Position numbers and translations under genes: made by a program
The notes under the pieces: generated by a model
What the model saw: only the letters and a program-made list of their open reading frames with translations
Database searches by the model: none
What the model was told of the DNA's origin: nothing
From: Tenacibaculum aquimarinum
GTDB taxonomy: Bacteria; Bacteroidota; Bacteroidia; Flavobacteriales; Flavobacteriaceae
Length of the DNA: 64,000 bases
NCBI RefSeq assembly: GCF_022478115.1
Contig: NZ_JAKGSC010000001.1
Coordinates: forward strand, 124,001-188,000
Direction: 5' to 3'
In this document: piece by piece, positions 50,917-61,250 of the stretch
How positions within the stretch are numbered: the first letter of the stretch is position 1
How the letters are laid out: each line of letters begins with the position of its first letter

Positions 50917-53139
50917 ATGAAAAAACTGTTTTTTCTGGCAATCTTAGCCATTATTTTCTCTTGTAAAGAAGAAAACAAATCAACTACCAATTTTACTACT
51001 GGAACAAAAGAAATAACTGTTGAAGAAATTTGGAATGGCACTTTTTCTGCCGAAAGAATGAATGCTCTAAATTCTATGAATGGCGACTTTTATTCCCTTT
51101 TAAATTCTGATAAAGACGCAAAATCTACTTCAGTAGACAAATACAGTTATCTAACTTTAGAAAAAGTTGCAACTATTGTAGACAGTAAAGATGTTAGTGG
51201 TTTAGATCGATTTTCTTCGTATGAATTTAACAATGATGAAACTAAATTAATTTTAGGTTCAAAATTTAAGAAAGTATACAGACGCTCTTTTACAGGAACT
51301 TATTATGCTTTTGATATTGCTTCAAAAAAAGTAACTTTAATTGGAGAAAACATACAACAACCAACTTTTTCTCCAGACAGTAAAAAAGTAGCGTACACAA
51401 AAGACAACAACATATTTGTTAAAAATTTAGCTTCTGGAAAAGTTTCTCAAATTACTTTAGACGGAAAAACCAACTCTATAATAAACGGAACAACAGATTG
51501 GGTTTACGAAGAAGAATTTGGTTTTGTTAGAGCTTTTGAATGGAACAAAACAAGTGAATACATTGCCTTTTTACGTTTTGATGAAACTGACGTTCCTACT
51601 TTCTCAATGGATATGTATGGTAAAAGTTTGTATCCAAATCAGCAAGTATTTAAATATCCAAAAGCGGGTGAAAAAAACGCAAATGTTAGCTTACACTTAC
51701 ACAACTTAAATGTTGGTTCTACTAAAAAATTGAATGTTGGTAAGTATGAGTACATTCCAAGAATTCAGTGGACAAATGATGCAAATACGTTATCAGCAAC
51801 AACTTTAAATCGTCATCAAAATGATTTAAAATTATACTTTGTAAATGCTAAAAACGGCTCATCTAAAATTGTTCTAAATGAAAAAGATGATGCATATGTA
51901 GACATACAAGACAACTTAACTTTCTTAGATGACAACAGTTTTATCTGGACAAGTGAAAAGGACGGATTTAATCATATTTATCATTATACTTCAAATGGGA
52001 AGTTGAAAAATCAAGTTACTAAAGGAGATTGGGAAGTAACCAATTATTACGGTTTCAACAAAGACTTAAATACTATTTACTATCAATCTGTAGAAAGCGG
52101 TTCAATTAATAGAAACGTTTACAGCATTAAATTAGATGGTTCTGATAAGAAAGTAATTAGTAGAGATTACGGAACAAATTCGGCTTCTTTCAGCAAGAAC
52201 ATGAATTACTTTATCAATACATTTTCTGATGCAAAAACACCGCAAGTGTATTCATTATACAAAGCTGATGGAACTCGTGTAAAGATTATTAAAGACAATG
52301 CTGATTTAAAAAAGAGTATTGCTGAATATAAAATGAGTCCGAAAGAATTTTCTACCATAAACATTAACGGAAACGATTTAAATATGTGGATGGTTAAACC
52401 TGCTGATTTTGATGAGAACAAGAAATATCCAATGTTAATGTTTCAATATTCTGGACCAGGATCTCAACAAGTTAAAAATAGTTGGAATGCAAGTAACGAT
52501 TATTGGCATAATATGCTAGCTCAAAAAGGCTACATTATTGTTTGTGTTGATGGACGCGGAACGGGTTTAAAAGGGCGTGACTTTAAAAAAGTAACACAAA
52601 AAGAATTAGGTAAATATGAAGTTGAAGACCAAATTGCTGCTGCTAAAAAATTAGCAAAACGCAACTATATAGACTCAGATAATATTGGTATTTGGGGTTG
52701 GTCTTACGGGGGTTTCATGAGTAGTAATTGTTTATTAAAAGGAAACGATATTTTCTCTATGGCAATTGCTGTTGCACCTGTTACTTCTTGGCGTTTTTAC
52801 GATTCGGTTTATACAGAACGATACATGCAAACTCCGCAAGAAAATGCAAGTGGTTACGATGATAACTCTCCAATAAATCATGTTGAAAAACTAAAAGGAG
52901 ATTATTTATTAGTACACGGTTCTGGAGATGATAATGTACATGTACAAAACTCAATGCAAATGGTAAATGCACTTGTAGATGCTAACAAACCATTCGACTT
53001 TTTTATCTACCCAGATAAAGCACACGGAATTTACAAAGGAAGTAACACAAGACTTCATTTATACAACAAAATGACTTCATTTATTGAAGAGCATTTAGGT
53101 AAAAAAAAGAACGAAACAACTAAAGAAATAAAAGGATAA
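50917..53139 (+). CDS. S9 family dipeptidyl peptidase (DPP IV-like) lipoprotein
   Basis: 740 residues. A lipoprotein signal ends LAIIFSC (Cys16), so the enzyme is periplasmic or surface-bound. Residues about 80-480 form the DPP IV N-terminal beta propeller (WVYEEEFGFVRAFEWNKTSE). The C-terminal alpha/beta hydrolase has GWSYGGFMS with Ser596, the acid in GSGDDNVH (D671 or D672) and His703 in DKAHGIY. It removes N-terminal dipeptides, often Xaa-Pro. Two POT transporters follow directly (four bases to the first), so the products are probably imported by them. Confidence 0.94.
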   Translation: MKKLFFLAILAIIFSCKEENKSTTNFTTGTKEITVEEIWNGTFSAERMNALNSMNGDFYSLLNSDKDAKSTSVDKYSYLTLEKVATIVDSKDVSGLDRFSSYEFNNDETKLILGSKFKKVYRRSFTGTYYAFDIASKKVTLIGENIQQPTFSPDSKKVAYTKDNNIFVKNLASGKVSQITLDGKTNSIINGTTDWVYEEEFGFVRAFEWNKTSEYIAFLRFDETDVPTFSMDMYGKSLYPNQQVFKYPKAGEKNANVSLHLHNLNVGSTKKLNVGKYEYIPRIQWTNDANTLSATTLNRHQNDLKLYFVNAKNGSSKIVLNEKDDAYVDIQDNLTFLDDNSFIWTSEKDGFNHIYHYTSNGKLKNQVTKGDWEVTNYYGFNKDLNTIYYQSVESGSINRNVYSIKLDGSDKKVISRDYGTNSASFSKNMNYFINTFSDAKTPQVYSLYKADGTRVKIIKDNADLKKSIAEYKMSPKEFSTININGNDLNMWMVKPADFDENKKYPMLMFQYSGPGSQQVKNSWNASNDYWHNMLAQKGYIIVCVDGRGTGLKGRDFKKVTQKELGKYEVEDQIAAAKKLAKRNYIDSDNIGIWGWSYGGFMSSNCLLKGNDIFSMAIAVAPVTSWRFYDSVYTERYMQTPQENASGYDDNSPINHVEKLKGDYLLVHGSGDDNVHVQNSMQMVNALVDANKPFDFFIYPDKAHGIYKGSNTRLHLYNKMTSFIEEHLGKKKNETTKEIKG

Positions 53140-53143
53140 ACTT

Positions 53144-54652
53144 ATGTCAGACACTACTATTAAAACTTCAGAAGAACAACAAATGTTCGGTCATCCAAAA
53201 GGGTTATTTTATTTGTTTTTTGCGGAATTATGGGAACGTTTTAGTTTCTATGGAATGAGAGCGTTATTAACGCTTTACATGGTACAAGAAATTTTTAAGG
53301 CTATTTCTGAACGCGACACTGCAACAGCAGTAGTTTATGCTTCTTATGGGTCTTTAGTATATGCATCTACCGTAATTGGAGGTCAAATTTCTGATAAGAT
53401 ATTAGGAATGCGTAGCTCAATTTTTTTAGGCGGAATTTTAATGGCAATTGGTCATTTTGTACTTGCAATTGAACATGATATTGCTTTTTTCTTAGCTTTA
53501 GCTTTAATTGTAGTTGGTAATGGTTTCTTTAAACCCAACATATCAACCTTTGTAGGTGCTTTATATGAAGAAGGAGATGTAAGAAAAGATTCTGGTTTTA
53601 CTATTTTCTATATGGGAATTAACATTGGTGGTTTTGCTGCTCCTCTTTTATGTGGATGGTTGGCTGCTACTTATGGATGGCATTATGGTTTTGGCTTAGC
53701 CGGAATTGGAATGTTAGCTGGTTTAATTTTCTTTTGGAGCGGGATTTCTAAAAATGTTTTTGGAGATAAAGGTTTACCTCCAAGTCAAGAAATATATGAA
53801 AAGAGAATTTTAGGAATTCCTCAGAAAACTTTAATTCCAATTATTGCAGTATTATTTGTTCCTGTAATTGCCTATTTACTTTCTTCTTGGCAACAAAATT
53901 ATGTAAGTGGTATTTTTAAATTTATTGGTTTTGCGGTATTAGCATATTTAGTTTACATAATGTATAGCTTAGATGTTGTTGCAAGAAAAAAATTAATAAT
54001 GGCGGTGTTAATTACCTTCTTCATGACCTTGTTTTGGGGATTCCATGAATTATCTGGAAGTGTAATTACTTTATTTGCCTCAAGAAATGTTGCTTTAGAT
54101 GGAATTATGACTGCGAGTCAAACTAACGCATTAAATTCAATGTTTATTATCATTTTGGCAATTCCTATTTCTTTACTTTGGGGATATTTATCTAAAAACA
54201 AATTAAACCCAAGAACGCCATATAAATTTGGTTTAGGATTACTTTTAGCCGGTGCAAGTTTTTATATTTTATCAATAAGTGGAGCTAGTGCAGATGAAAA
54301 CGGAATGGTACCTTTTGCTTACTTATTTATTATGTACTTTATTATCTCTATTGGAGAGTTATTTATGTCTCCAGTTGGATTATCAAAAATAACAGATTTA
54401 TCTCCTAAAAACATTGTAGCATTTATGATGGGAGTTTGGTTTTTATCTTCTGCTTTTGCATTTCAAATTGTAGGATTCATTTCTGAAGAATTAGCCATAG
54501 AAAATGTACCAGGACAAGTTATTAACCCATTAGAATCTTTAAGTGTTTACACAGAAGGTTTTCATCTAATAGCATTATATGCTCTTGGAGCTGGAGCAAT
54601 CGTATTAGTTTTTTCTCCTTTAATGAAAAAATTAATGGGTAACGTACACTAA
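53144..54652 (+). CDS. POT family proton-dependent di/tripeptide transporter (1)
   Basis: 502 residues, 12 or more membrane segments. Family motifs: FAELWERFSFYGMRALLTLY near residues 26-45 (the ExxERFxYYG proton/peptide motif), GNGFFKPNISTFVG and FYMGINIGGFAAPL. It imports di- and tripeptides with H+. It begins four bases after the S9 peptidase stop and is followed by a second, divergent-in-sequence POT gene 28 bases on. Confidence 0.93.
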   Translation: MSDTTIKTSEEQQMFGHPKGLFYLFFAELWERFSFYGMRALLTLYMVQEIFKAISERDTATAVVYASYGSLVYASTVIGGQISDKILGMRSSIFLGGILMAIGHFVLAIEHDIAFFLALALIVVGNGFFKPNISTFVGALYEEGDVRKDSGFTIFYMGINIGGFAAPLLCGWLAATYGWHYGFGLAGIGMLAGLIFFWSGISKNVFGDKGLPPSQEIYEKRILGIPQKTLIPIIAVLFVPVIAYLLSSWQQNYVSGIFKFIGFAVLAYLVYIMYSLDVVARKKLIMAVLITFFMTLFWGFHELSGSVITLFASRNVALDGIMTASQTNALNSMFIIILAIPISLLWGYLSKNKLNPRTPYKFGLGLLLAGASFYILSISGASADENGMVPFAYLFIMYFIISIGELFMSPVGLSKITDLSPKNIVAFMMGVWFLSSAFAFQIVGFISEELAIENVPGQVINPLESLSVYTEGFHLIALYALGAGAIVLVFSPLMKKLMGNVH

Positions 54653-54680
54653 AAACAAGTATTAATCAATATATATATTT

Positions 54681-56459
54681 ATGAACACAGATATAGAAAA
54701 TCTATTTAAAGACAAAGTAATTGGGCATCCTGCTGGATTATTTGTACTATTTTTTACTGAAATGTGGGAACGTTTTTCATTCTATGGAATGCGTATCCTT
54801 TTAGTATTATTTTTAACTGCTCCTTTAATTGGAGACAATCCTGGTTGGGAATGGCCAAGAGAACATGCTTTAGCTTTAATTGGAACATATGCATCACTTT
54901 TATATTTAACACCAATTATTGGTGGTTGGGTTGCAGATAAAATTACTGGTTATAAATGGGCTGTAGTTATAGGTTGTTTTATTATGATGTTAGGTCATGC
55001 TTCAATGGTTTTTGAAACACAATTCACATTATACTTAGGTTTAGCACTTTTAGTTATCGGTACTGGTTTCTTTAAACCTAACGTAACTTCTATGATTTCT
55101 GAAATGTACAAAGGAAAAGAATCTAAAAAAGATGGAGCTTATACTATTTTTTATATGGGAGTTAACGCTGGTGCATTCTTTGGAATGATGCTTTGTGGTT
55201 ATTTAGCAGAAAATATTGGTTGGTCTTGGGGATTTGGTCTTGCAGGAATCTTTATGTTTTTAGGAATGTTACAATTCTGGTTAGCTAAAGATTTATTTGG
55301 AAGTATTGGTGAAAAACCATCTAAGATTCATGAAGTAGAACTTTCTCAAAACATAAATGAAGTAAGCCCTACTGAAGATAACAAATCAGAAGAAAAGCTT
55401 AATCCTTTTACAAGTTTAGACAAAATATTAATTGTTCTTTCTGCTTTAGGTGGAGTTTTATATTTATTCAACGATCCAATGTCTAAAATTGGAAACGTAA
55501 ATATGTTAAACTTTAAAGTTGGAGGCATGGACGGTTCTAATGTAACTATACTTACAGCTTTAGTTTTGTTTTTATACTTAATTACTTCAAGAATTTCGAG
55601 ATATACTAAAATAGTAAGAGATAAAATTATTGCTGTTTCTGTATTTGGAGTATTTACAGTTTTCTTTTTTGCAGCATTTGAGCAATCTTTAGGATCAATG
55701 ACAATTTTTGCAAGAGATTATACAGGTAGAGCATTATCTGGGTCTTCTGCTATGATTTTTAAAATTATAGATTTAATCTTAACTGTAGGGCCTTTAGCAA
55801 TTATTACTTGGGTTTTATATTTATTATTCAAAAAAACGTATTCTAAAATTCCATATTCTAACATTGTATTAGCCTTAGCTTTTGTATCGCTTTGGGGAAT
55901 TGTAATTTGGAAAATAAACAGAGAATTTAGTACTGATACAACAGAAGTTGGAGCTTCTTGGTTTGGTATTTTAAATTCGTTCTTTATTATTACTCTTGCT
56001 CCTTTATTTTCTAGATGGTGGGAAAGTAAATACAATCCAAGCGCAGCAATGAAATACGGTTTAGGTCTAATCCTTTTAGGCTTAGGATTTGGAGTATTAG
56101 TAATGGGAACAATGGGAATTGAACAAGGAGCAAAAACAGCTTCTGTTAGTATGTTCTTTTTAATATTTGCTTACTTATTTCATACAATGGGAGAACTTTG
56201 TATATCTCCAGTTGGATTATCTTATTTAAGTAAACTGGTTCCAGGAAGAATGATTGGTTTTATGTTTGGTATTTGGTATTTAGCAATTGCCATTGGACAA
56301 AAAGCAGCAGGAACAATGGGAGGAATGATTGATAAGATTACTGAAGAACACTCTTTAAGTACTTTCTTTTTAATTTTTACAGTTGTACCAATTGCTGTAG
56401 GGTTAATTTCAATAGTATTAAATCCACTTTTAAAGAAGTTAATGCACGGAGTTAAATAG
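54681..56459 (+). CDS. POT family proton-dependent di/tripeptide transporter (2)
   Basis: 592 residues. Same family motifs as its neighbour: FFTEMWERFSFYGMRILLVL, TGFFKPNVTSMISEMY and FYMGVNAGAFFGMML. It is about 90 residues longer, with an extra cytoplasmic Glu/Ser-rich linker (SPTEDNKSEEKL near residue 230) and additional membrane segments. The two are paralogues rather than a recent copy. A strong terminator follows, closing the peptidase-POT-POT operon. Confidence 0.93.
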   Translation: MNTDIENLFKDKVIGHPAGLFVLFFTEMWERFSFYGMRILLVLFLTAPLIGDNPGWEWPREHALALIGTYASLLYLTPIIGGWVADKITGYKWAVVIGCFIMMLGHASMVFETQFTLYLGLALLVIGTGFFKPNVTSMISEMYKGKESKKDGAYTIFYMGVNAGAFFGMMLCGYLAENIGWSWGFGLAGIFMFLGMLQFWLAKDLFGSIGEKPSKIHEVELSQNINEVSPTEDNKSEEKLNPFTSLDKILIVLSALGGVLYLFNDPMSKIGNVNMLNFKVGGMDGSNVTILTALVLFLYLITSRISRYTKIVRDKIIAVSVFGVFTVFFFAAFEQSLGSMTIFARDYTGRALSGSSAMIFKIIDLILTVGPLAIITWVLYLLFKKTYSKIPYSNIVLALAFVSLWGIVIWKINREFSTDTTEVGASWFGILNSFFIITLAPLFSRWWESKYNPSAAMKYGLGLILLGLGFGVLVMGTMGIEQGAKTASVSMFFLIFAYLFHTMGELCISPVGLSYLSKLVPGRMIGFMFGIWYLAIAIGQKAAGTMGGMIDKITEEHSLSTFFLIFTVVPIAVGLISIVLNPLLKKLMHGVK

Positions 56460-56484
56460 TAATTCTTAAAATATTTATAAAAAT

Positions 56485-56510
56485 AAAAAGCACCGAATTC
56501 GGTGCTTTTT
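56485..56510. terminator. Intrinsic terminator of the peptidase-POT operon
   Basis: A perfect 26-bp palindrome, AAAAAGCACCGAA with its complement, ending in a T run, 25 bases after the second POT stop. Confidence 0.9.
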
Positions 56511-56550
56511 ATTTTTGTAAATTTGGCACATAATTTGCGACATAAATAAC

Positions 56551-57096
56551 ATGAAAAAATATATTCTTACAGCACTTATTACTTTAAGTACAATTGCAAT
56601 ACAAGCACAAGAAATTAATTGGGTAACGTTAAATGAAGCTTTAGCGCTTCAAAAAGAAAACCCTAAAAAGATAATTATGGATGTTTACACAAATTGGTGT
56701 GGACCTTGTATTTTATTAGACAAAAACACTTTTCATAACCCTGATCTTGTTGAATACGTAAATAAAAATTATTACGCTGTAAAGTTTAATGCGGAAGGAA
56801 CACAAGATATTACCTACAAAGGAAATACTTTTGGAAACCCTAATTACGATCCTAAAAAAGCTAATAAGAATAATAGTCCGCATGAATTTAGTAATTACAT
56901 GGACATTGAAGCATTCCCTACAATTGTTTTTTTTGATGAAAACGGAGATTACATAACACCTTTAAAAGGATATTACAATGCACAACAATTAGAATTATAT
57001 TTAAAAATGTTTAACGAAGACAAGCATAAAGAAATAAACACCCAAGAAAAATTTAATGAATATTTTGAAGCTTTTAAACCAAGTTTTAAGAGCTAA
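56551..57096 (+). CDS. Thioredoxin-fold protein with CGPC motif, secreted (1)
   Basis: 181 residues. Signal peptide about 1-19 (ILTALITLSTIAIQAQ), then a thioredoxin-like domain with NWCGPC near residues 49-54 and the cis-Pro in EAFPTIVFF. An insert of about 25 residues (GNTFGNPNYDPKKANKNNSP) sits between the active site and cis-Pro, as in DUF255/thioredoxin_7-like proteins. Probable periplasmic thiol reductase or isomerase. It is coupled to a second such gene three bases later. Confidence 0.86.
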   Translation: MKKYILTALITLSTIAIQAQEINWVTLNEALALQKENPKKIIMDVYTNWCGPCILLDKNTFHNPDLVEYVNKNYYAVKFNAEGTQDITYKGNTFGNPNYDPKKANKNNSPHEFSNYMDIEAFPTIVFFDENGDYITPLKGYYNAQQLELYLKMFNEDKHKEINTQEKFNEYFEAFKPSFKS

Positions 57097-57099
57097 GTC

Positions 57100-57570
57100 A
57101 TGAAAAAGTTACTATTTACATTTTTTATTGGATTACTGATTTCTACAAATAGTTTTTCACAAGAAAAATTAACTTGGCATACCAATATTGATGAAGCTTT
57201 AGAGTTAGCCACTAAAGAAAACAAGAAAGTCCTATTATTTTTTACGGGTTCAGATTGGTGTGGTTGGTGTAGAAAATTACAAAGTGATGTTTTGAAAACT
57301 CCAGATTTTCAAAAATGGTCTTCAAATTTTATTCTAGTAGAATTAGACTTTCCTAGAAGAACAGCACAAGACATAAAAATTAAAACTCAAAACAGAAAAC
57401 TACAAAGAGCATTTAATGTAAGAGGGTTTCCTACAATACATTTTGTAAGTGCTGAAAAACTCCCAAACGGTAAAACTAATTTAAAGAATCTTGGTAAAAC
57501 AGGTTATGTTCGTGGAGGAGTTAAAAACTGGATAAAGACGGCAAATAACATTGTTAACAAAACAATTTAG
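57100..57570 (+). CDS. Thioredoxin-fold protein with CGWC motif, secreted (2)
   Basis: 156 residues. Signal peptide about 1-20 (LLFTFFIGLLISTNSFS), thioredoxin_7-like domain with GSDWCGWCRKLQSDV (active-site CGWC near 51-54) and cis-Pro in VRGFPTIHFVS. The two proteins of this pair share the fold and export signal but not the inter-Cys dipeptide, so different redox potentials are likely. It ends 5 bases before the convergent comEC stop. Confidence 0.86.
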   Translation: MKKLLFTFFIGLLISTNSFSQEKLTWHTNIDEALELATKENKKVLLFFTGSDWCGWCRKLQSDVLKTPDFQKWSSNFILVELDFPRRTAQDIKIKTQNRKLQRAFNVRGFPTIHFVSAEKLPNGKTNLKNLGKTGYVRGGVKNWIKTANNIVNKTI

Positions 57571-57575
57571 CTCTT

Positions 57576-59603
57576 TTAATTCTTTATTATATAAGCGCCA
57601 TTTTTTCCTGTAGGATAAAATGGCGTTTTTGTATTGGTACAAATTACTTGCCAACTTTTTATATAGCTTTTATAATTACTTCCATCCGCTATTATTTCTT
57701 TCGGATTTAAAGTAACAATTAACCTTTCTAAATTAATTTTTGGAGAATTCTGTAATATTACAATCGGATTTTTAAGTGAATTTACTTTATAAATACCCAA
57801 ACTATCAATAACAATTATGTGTTGGTTTTTAAACTGAAATATTGACGGGTTTCTGGTTTCATATTTTAAATTAATAGCTTCACCTACTTTATAGGAAGTC
57901 AACATTTTATCTTCCTTAATTATTGTAGCATTAAGGTTATGAAATACATGTAAGGTATCTCCTACTCTTTCACCTAAAACAGATTTCTTGTTCTTATGAA
58001 AAACTATAAACTCATGTTTTTTCTTTTTCTGAAAATCGCCATAAAAGACAAAAGACTGAACAATGACAATAGAAATCAACCAAAAAACGAGCTTTTTTGG
58101 TCTTTTTTCAATCAAAAATAAAAATCCGAAAATAATAACAAAGTACCATGCTAACATTAAAATACCTGACATTGAGATCTCACTAAACAGAAAGCTTTCT
58201 TGTTTAGAAATCCAACTTACAAAAGTATTCATCAAAGAAATTACAAAACCGTAACTATCTGCTACAAATTCCGGTAAAACTTCAAATAAGGATAACATTA
58301 TTACGATTATTCCACCAATTAAAATGGTTCCCAAAAAAGGAATAATAACTAAATTAGAAAGTAAAAACAGCCCAGGAAATTGATGAAAATAATACAAACT
58401 AATTGGTAAAACACCCATTTGTGCAGCAATAGAAACCGTGAATAATTGCCAACCTTTATCTAACACAACTACTTTAGGTTGCCATAAACCATACAACCTA
58501 GGTTGTACCCAAATTATTCCAAAAACGGCTAAATAACTTAACTGAAACCCAACATCAAATAAAAATAGTGGCTTTATTAGTAACAGCAAAAACATTGATG
58601 CAATTAAAGAGTGCTCAACAATCCGTTTTCGCTTAAAAGATTGTCCAATTGCTACAAACGTAAACATTGTTACCGCTCTAACTACAGATGCAGATAAACC
58701 TGCTATAAAAGCAAACATCCATAATAAAGTAATTATTAAAATCGTTTTAGAAAATCTACCAATCTTTGATGTATCTAACCTTTTAAATAACCAATTTAAA
58801 ATCAACAGAACAATACCAACGTGTAACCCAGAAACTGCTAAAATATGTATTGCACCTGCTCTAGAATAATCATTAATTAGTTCTTTTGAAATATCTTGTC
58901 TTTGCCCTAACAACAATGCATTTATTACAGCATATTCTTCATCTTTAAAGTTATATTTTTTTAATGATTTCTGAATTTCAAATCTCACTTTTGAGGCCAA
59001 TCCATAAAGAGAAAAGCTTCGTTTATCAATAATTTTAAATTGATGGTTATTAACAAAAACCTGATGATAAATTCCTTGTCTGGCTAAATATTCTTTATAA
59101 TTAAATTGATGCGGATTTAAGGATGGAATTAAGGCTGTAAAACTAGGTTTCAAAAAGAGTTTATCATCAACATTTAATGTTTTTCGCAAACAATCTTTCG
59201 GAATATTTAATAGCACTTTACCAACTGTTTTCTCTTCATTTATTTGAGAGACTTCAGCTTCGTATTTATAATAATAATTGCCCGGTTTTAAAATTTTATC
59301 AATTGTTAAAATTGCAGTTACATTTTCTTCCAGATGAATGTTATAATAATTTTCACTATTTCTTTTATCAGAATTATAAACTATTAAAACACCTATAAAC
59401 ACAAAGAAAACCCAAGAAGAAAATGTAAATATTTTTTTCCTTTTTAGTTGAGAAAACAGCAATAAAATCAACATAAAAAAGATGGTTAGAAAACCTAAAT
59501 TTTGCGCACCAAATTGCCAACCATTAGTATAATACTGAATAGAAATTCCAATTATTAGACATAGTAAAAAGTGAAAAGGCAGATATTTCAGCAACTTTTC
59601 CAT
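57576..59603 (-). CDS. comEC: ComEC/Rec2 family DNA uptake channel
   Basis: 675 residues. N-terminal membrane segments and an OB-like DUF4131 region, then the Competence domain with DYSRAGAIHILAVSGLHVG (residues about 244-262) and GLSASVVRAVTMF, followed by more membrane segments. A short C-terminal soluble part (about 545-675) lacks a clear metallo-beta-lactamase motif (no HxHxDH), as in many Bacteroidota ComEC. It should pass single-stranded DNA through the inner membrane in natural transformation. Last gene of the surE-lpxB-nlpC-comEC strand run, 38 bases after nlpC. Confidence 0.9.
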   Translation of the reverse strand: MEKLLKYLPFHFLLCLIIGISIQYYTNGWQFGAQNLGFLTIFFMLILLLFSQLKRKKIFTFSSWVFFVFIGVLIVYNSDKRNSENYYNIHLEENVTAILTIDKILKPGNYYYKYEAEVSQINEEKTVGKVLLNIPKDCLRKTLNVDDKLFLKPSFTALIPSLNPHQFNYKEYLARQGIYHQVFVNNHQFKIIDKRSFSLYGLASKVRFEIQKSLKKYNFKDEEYAVINALLLGQRQDISKELINDYSRAGAIHILAVSGLHVGIVLLILNWLFKRLDTSKIGRFSKTILIITLLWMFAFIAGLSASVVRAVTMFTFVAIGQSFKRKRIVEHSLIASMFLLLLIKPLFLFDVGFQLSYLAVFGIIWVQPRLYGLWQPKVVVLDKGWQLFTVSIAAQMGVLPISLYYFHQFPGLFLLSNLVIIPFLGTILIGGIIVIMLSLFEVLPEFVADSYGFVISLMNTFVSWISKQESFLFSEISMSGILMLAWYFVIIFGFLFLIEKRPKKLVFWLISIVIVQSFVFYGDFQKKKKHEFIVFHKNKKSVLGERVGDTLHVFHNLNATIIKEDKMLTSYKVGEAINLKYETRNPSIFQFKNQHIIVIDSLGIYKVNSLKNPIVILQNSPKINLERLIVTLNPKEIIADGSNYKSYIKSWQVICTNTKTPFYPTGKNGAYIIKN

Positions 59604-59641
59604 AGCGGACTAAAGTTACTAAAATTTTTAATATCAACAAA

Positions 59642-60121
59642 TTACAAAACTCGTTTTGCTCTTACAAATGCGTTCTTCCAATAATTTTCTGAAAGAGAAG
59701 AAATTTTAACGCCCTTAGAAGTGGTTGCATGTATAAATTTAATTTCTCCATCAACAGAAGTAATTAAACCAACATGATTTATTCCTCTACTCGATTTTGA
59801 AGTACTAAAAAACAACAAATCGCCTCTTTGTGCTTCATTTAAAGAAATTTTAAACCCTTCTTTTGCCATTACATAAGAAACTCTTGGAATAGCAACTCCA
59901 CGCTGTTTAAAAGAAGTATAAATTAAACCCGAACAATCCATTCCTTTTTTAGTGGTTCCTCCATATTTATAAGGTGTTCCTTTGTAAGTTACAGCAGTCC
60001 AAACTATTTTATCGGCTACAGAAATTTCAGTTTTTTTGGTTGTTGAGGAAACTACTTTTTTAGAAGAGGAACAAGAAACTAAAAAGAAAGTTAATAGGAT
60101 ATAAAGTAGTATTTTTCTCAT
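59642..60121 (-). CDS. NlpC/P60 (C40) cell-wall hydrolase lipoprotein
   Basis: 159 residues. Lipobox LVSC with Cys17. The C40 papain-like domain has catalytic Cys63 (GMDCSGLIY), His116 (GINHVGLI) and the third residue His131 (FIHATT). It cuts peptide links in peptidoglycan. It lies four bases downstream of lpxB and is translationally close, so cell-wall and lipid A genes are made together. Confidence 0.93.
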   Translation of the reverse strand: MRKILLYILLTFFLVSCSSSKKVVSSTTKKTEISVADKIVWTAVTYKGTPYKYGGTTKKGMDCSGLIYTSFKQRGVAIPRVSYVMAKEGFKISLNEAQRGDLLFFSTSKSSRGINHVGLITSVDGEIKFIHATTSKGVKISSLSENYWKNAFVRAKRVL

Positions 60122-60125
60122 GCTT

Positions 60126-61235
60126 TTATTTTAATCCTTCTACAATTAATGTTGCTGTTTTTTCTGAAGCTCCTTTTCCGCCAAGTATTTTTTCTAATTC
60201 GTAATAATTTTCAAACAATTGTTCTCTTGTATTTGGCTCTAAAATTTTAATTAATTCTTGTTCTAAATTTTTAGAAGTGAAATCATTCTGAATTAACTCC
60301 TTCACCACTTCTTTATCCATGATTAAATTAACTAAAGAAATATATTTTAAAGTAACAATTCTCTTTGCAATTTGATACGAAATTGCGCTTCCTTTATAAC
60401 AAACTACTTGTGGCACTTTAAACAATGCCGCTTCTAATGTTGCTGTACCAGAAGCTACTAACGCAGCAGAAGAAATACTTAATAAATCGTATGTTTTATT
60501 GTTAATAAACTGTACATTTTTGCTGTTAATAAACTCATTGTAAAATTCAAAAGATTGGCTTGGAGCACCAGCAATAACAAACTGGTAATTGTTAAATTTT
60601 TCTACAAGAGAAAGCATAACAGAAAGCATTTTAGTAATTTCTTGCTTTCTACTTCCAGGTAATAATGCAATTATTGGTTTTTCTCCTAAATTATGTTCTC
60701 TTCTAAAAACAAACTCATCAACTTGTGGTCTTCCTGCAATTCCGTCAATTAAAGGATGTCCAACGAATTCAACATTATAATCATACTTTTTATAAAATTC
60801 TTTTTCAAAAGGAAGAATCACAAACATTTTATCGATATCTCTTTTAATATCTTTAACTCTACCTGCTCTACTTGCCCAAATTTGTGGAGAAATGTAATAA
60901 TTTGTTGCAAAACCTTTTTGTTTTGCCCACTTTGCAATTCTTAGATTAAACCCAGAATTATCAATAAAAATAATAACATCTGGCTTAAATTCTTCAATAT
61001 CTTTTTTACAAAAAGACATGAAGCCAAGAATTTTTCTAAGGTTCATTAACACTTCAACAAAACCCATAAAAGCACGCTCTTTGTAATGTTTCACCAAAGT
61101 TCCGCCTACTTTTTGCATTAAATCTCCACCCCAAAATCTAATATCTGCATGTGCATCTTTTTTATACAGCGCCTTCATTAAATTAGAACCGTGCAAATCG
61201 CCAGAAGCTTCACCAACAAGTATGTAGTATTTCAT
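60126..61235 (-). CDS. lpxB: Lipid-A-disaccharide synthase
   Basis: 369 residues. LpxB joins UDP-2,3-diacylglucosamine and lipid X to give the lipid A disaccharide. Marks: ILVGEASGDLHGSNLMKAL at the start (residues 4-22), FIDNSGFNLRIAKWAKQKG, and LLPGSRKQEITKML, plus ASGTATLEAAL near 262-272 for UDP-sugar binding. Normal length. Coupled to the small membrane-protein gene (15 bases) and nlpC. Confidence 0.95.
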   Translation of the reverse strand: MKYYILVGEASGDLHGSNLMKALYKKDAHADIRFWGGDLMQKVGGTLVKHYKERAFMGFVEVLMNLRKILGFMSFCKKDIEEFKPDVIIFIDNSGFNLRIAKWAKQKGFATNYYISPQIWASRAGRVKDIKRDIDKMFVILPFEKEFYKKYDYNVEFVGHPLIDGIAGRPQVDEFVFRREHNLGEKPIIALLPGSRKQEITKMLSVMLSLVEKFNNYQFVIAGAPSQSFEFYNEFINSKNVQFINNKTYDLLSISSAALVASGTATLEAALFKVPQVVCYKGSAISYQIAKRIVTLKYISLVNLIMDKEVVKELIQNDFTSKNLEQELIKILEPNTREQLFENYYELEKILGGKGASEKTATLIVEGLK

Positions 61236-61250
61236 CAGAAGAAAAAAGTA

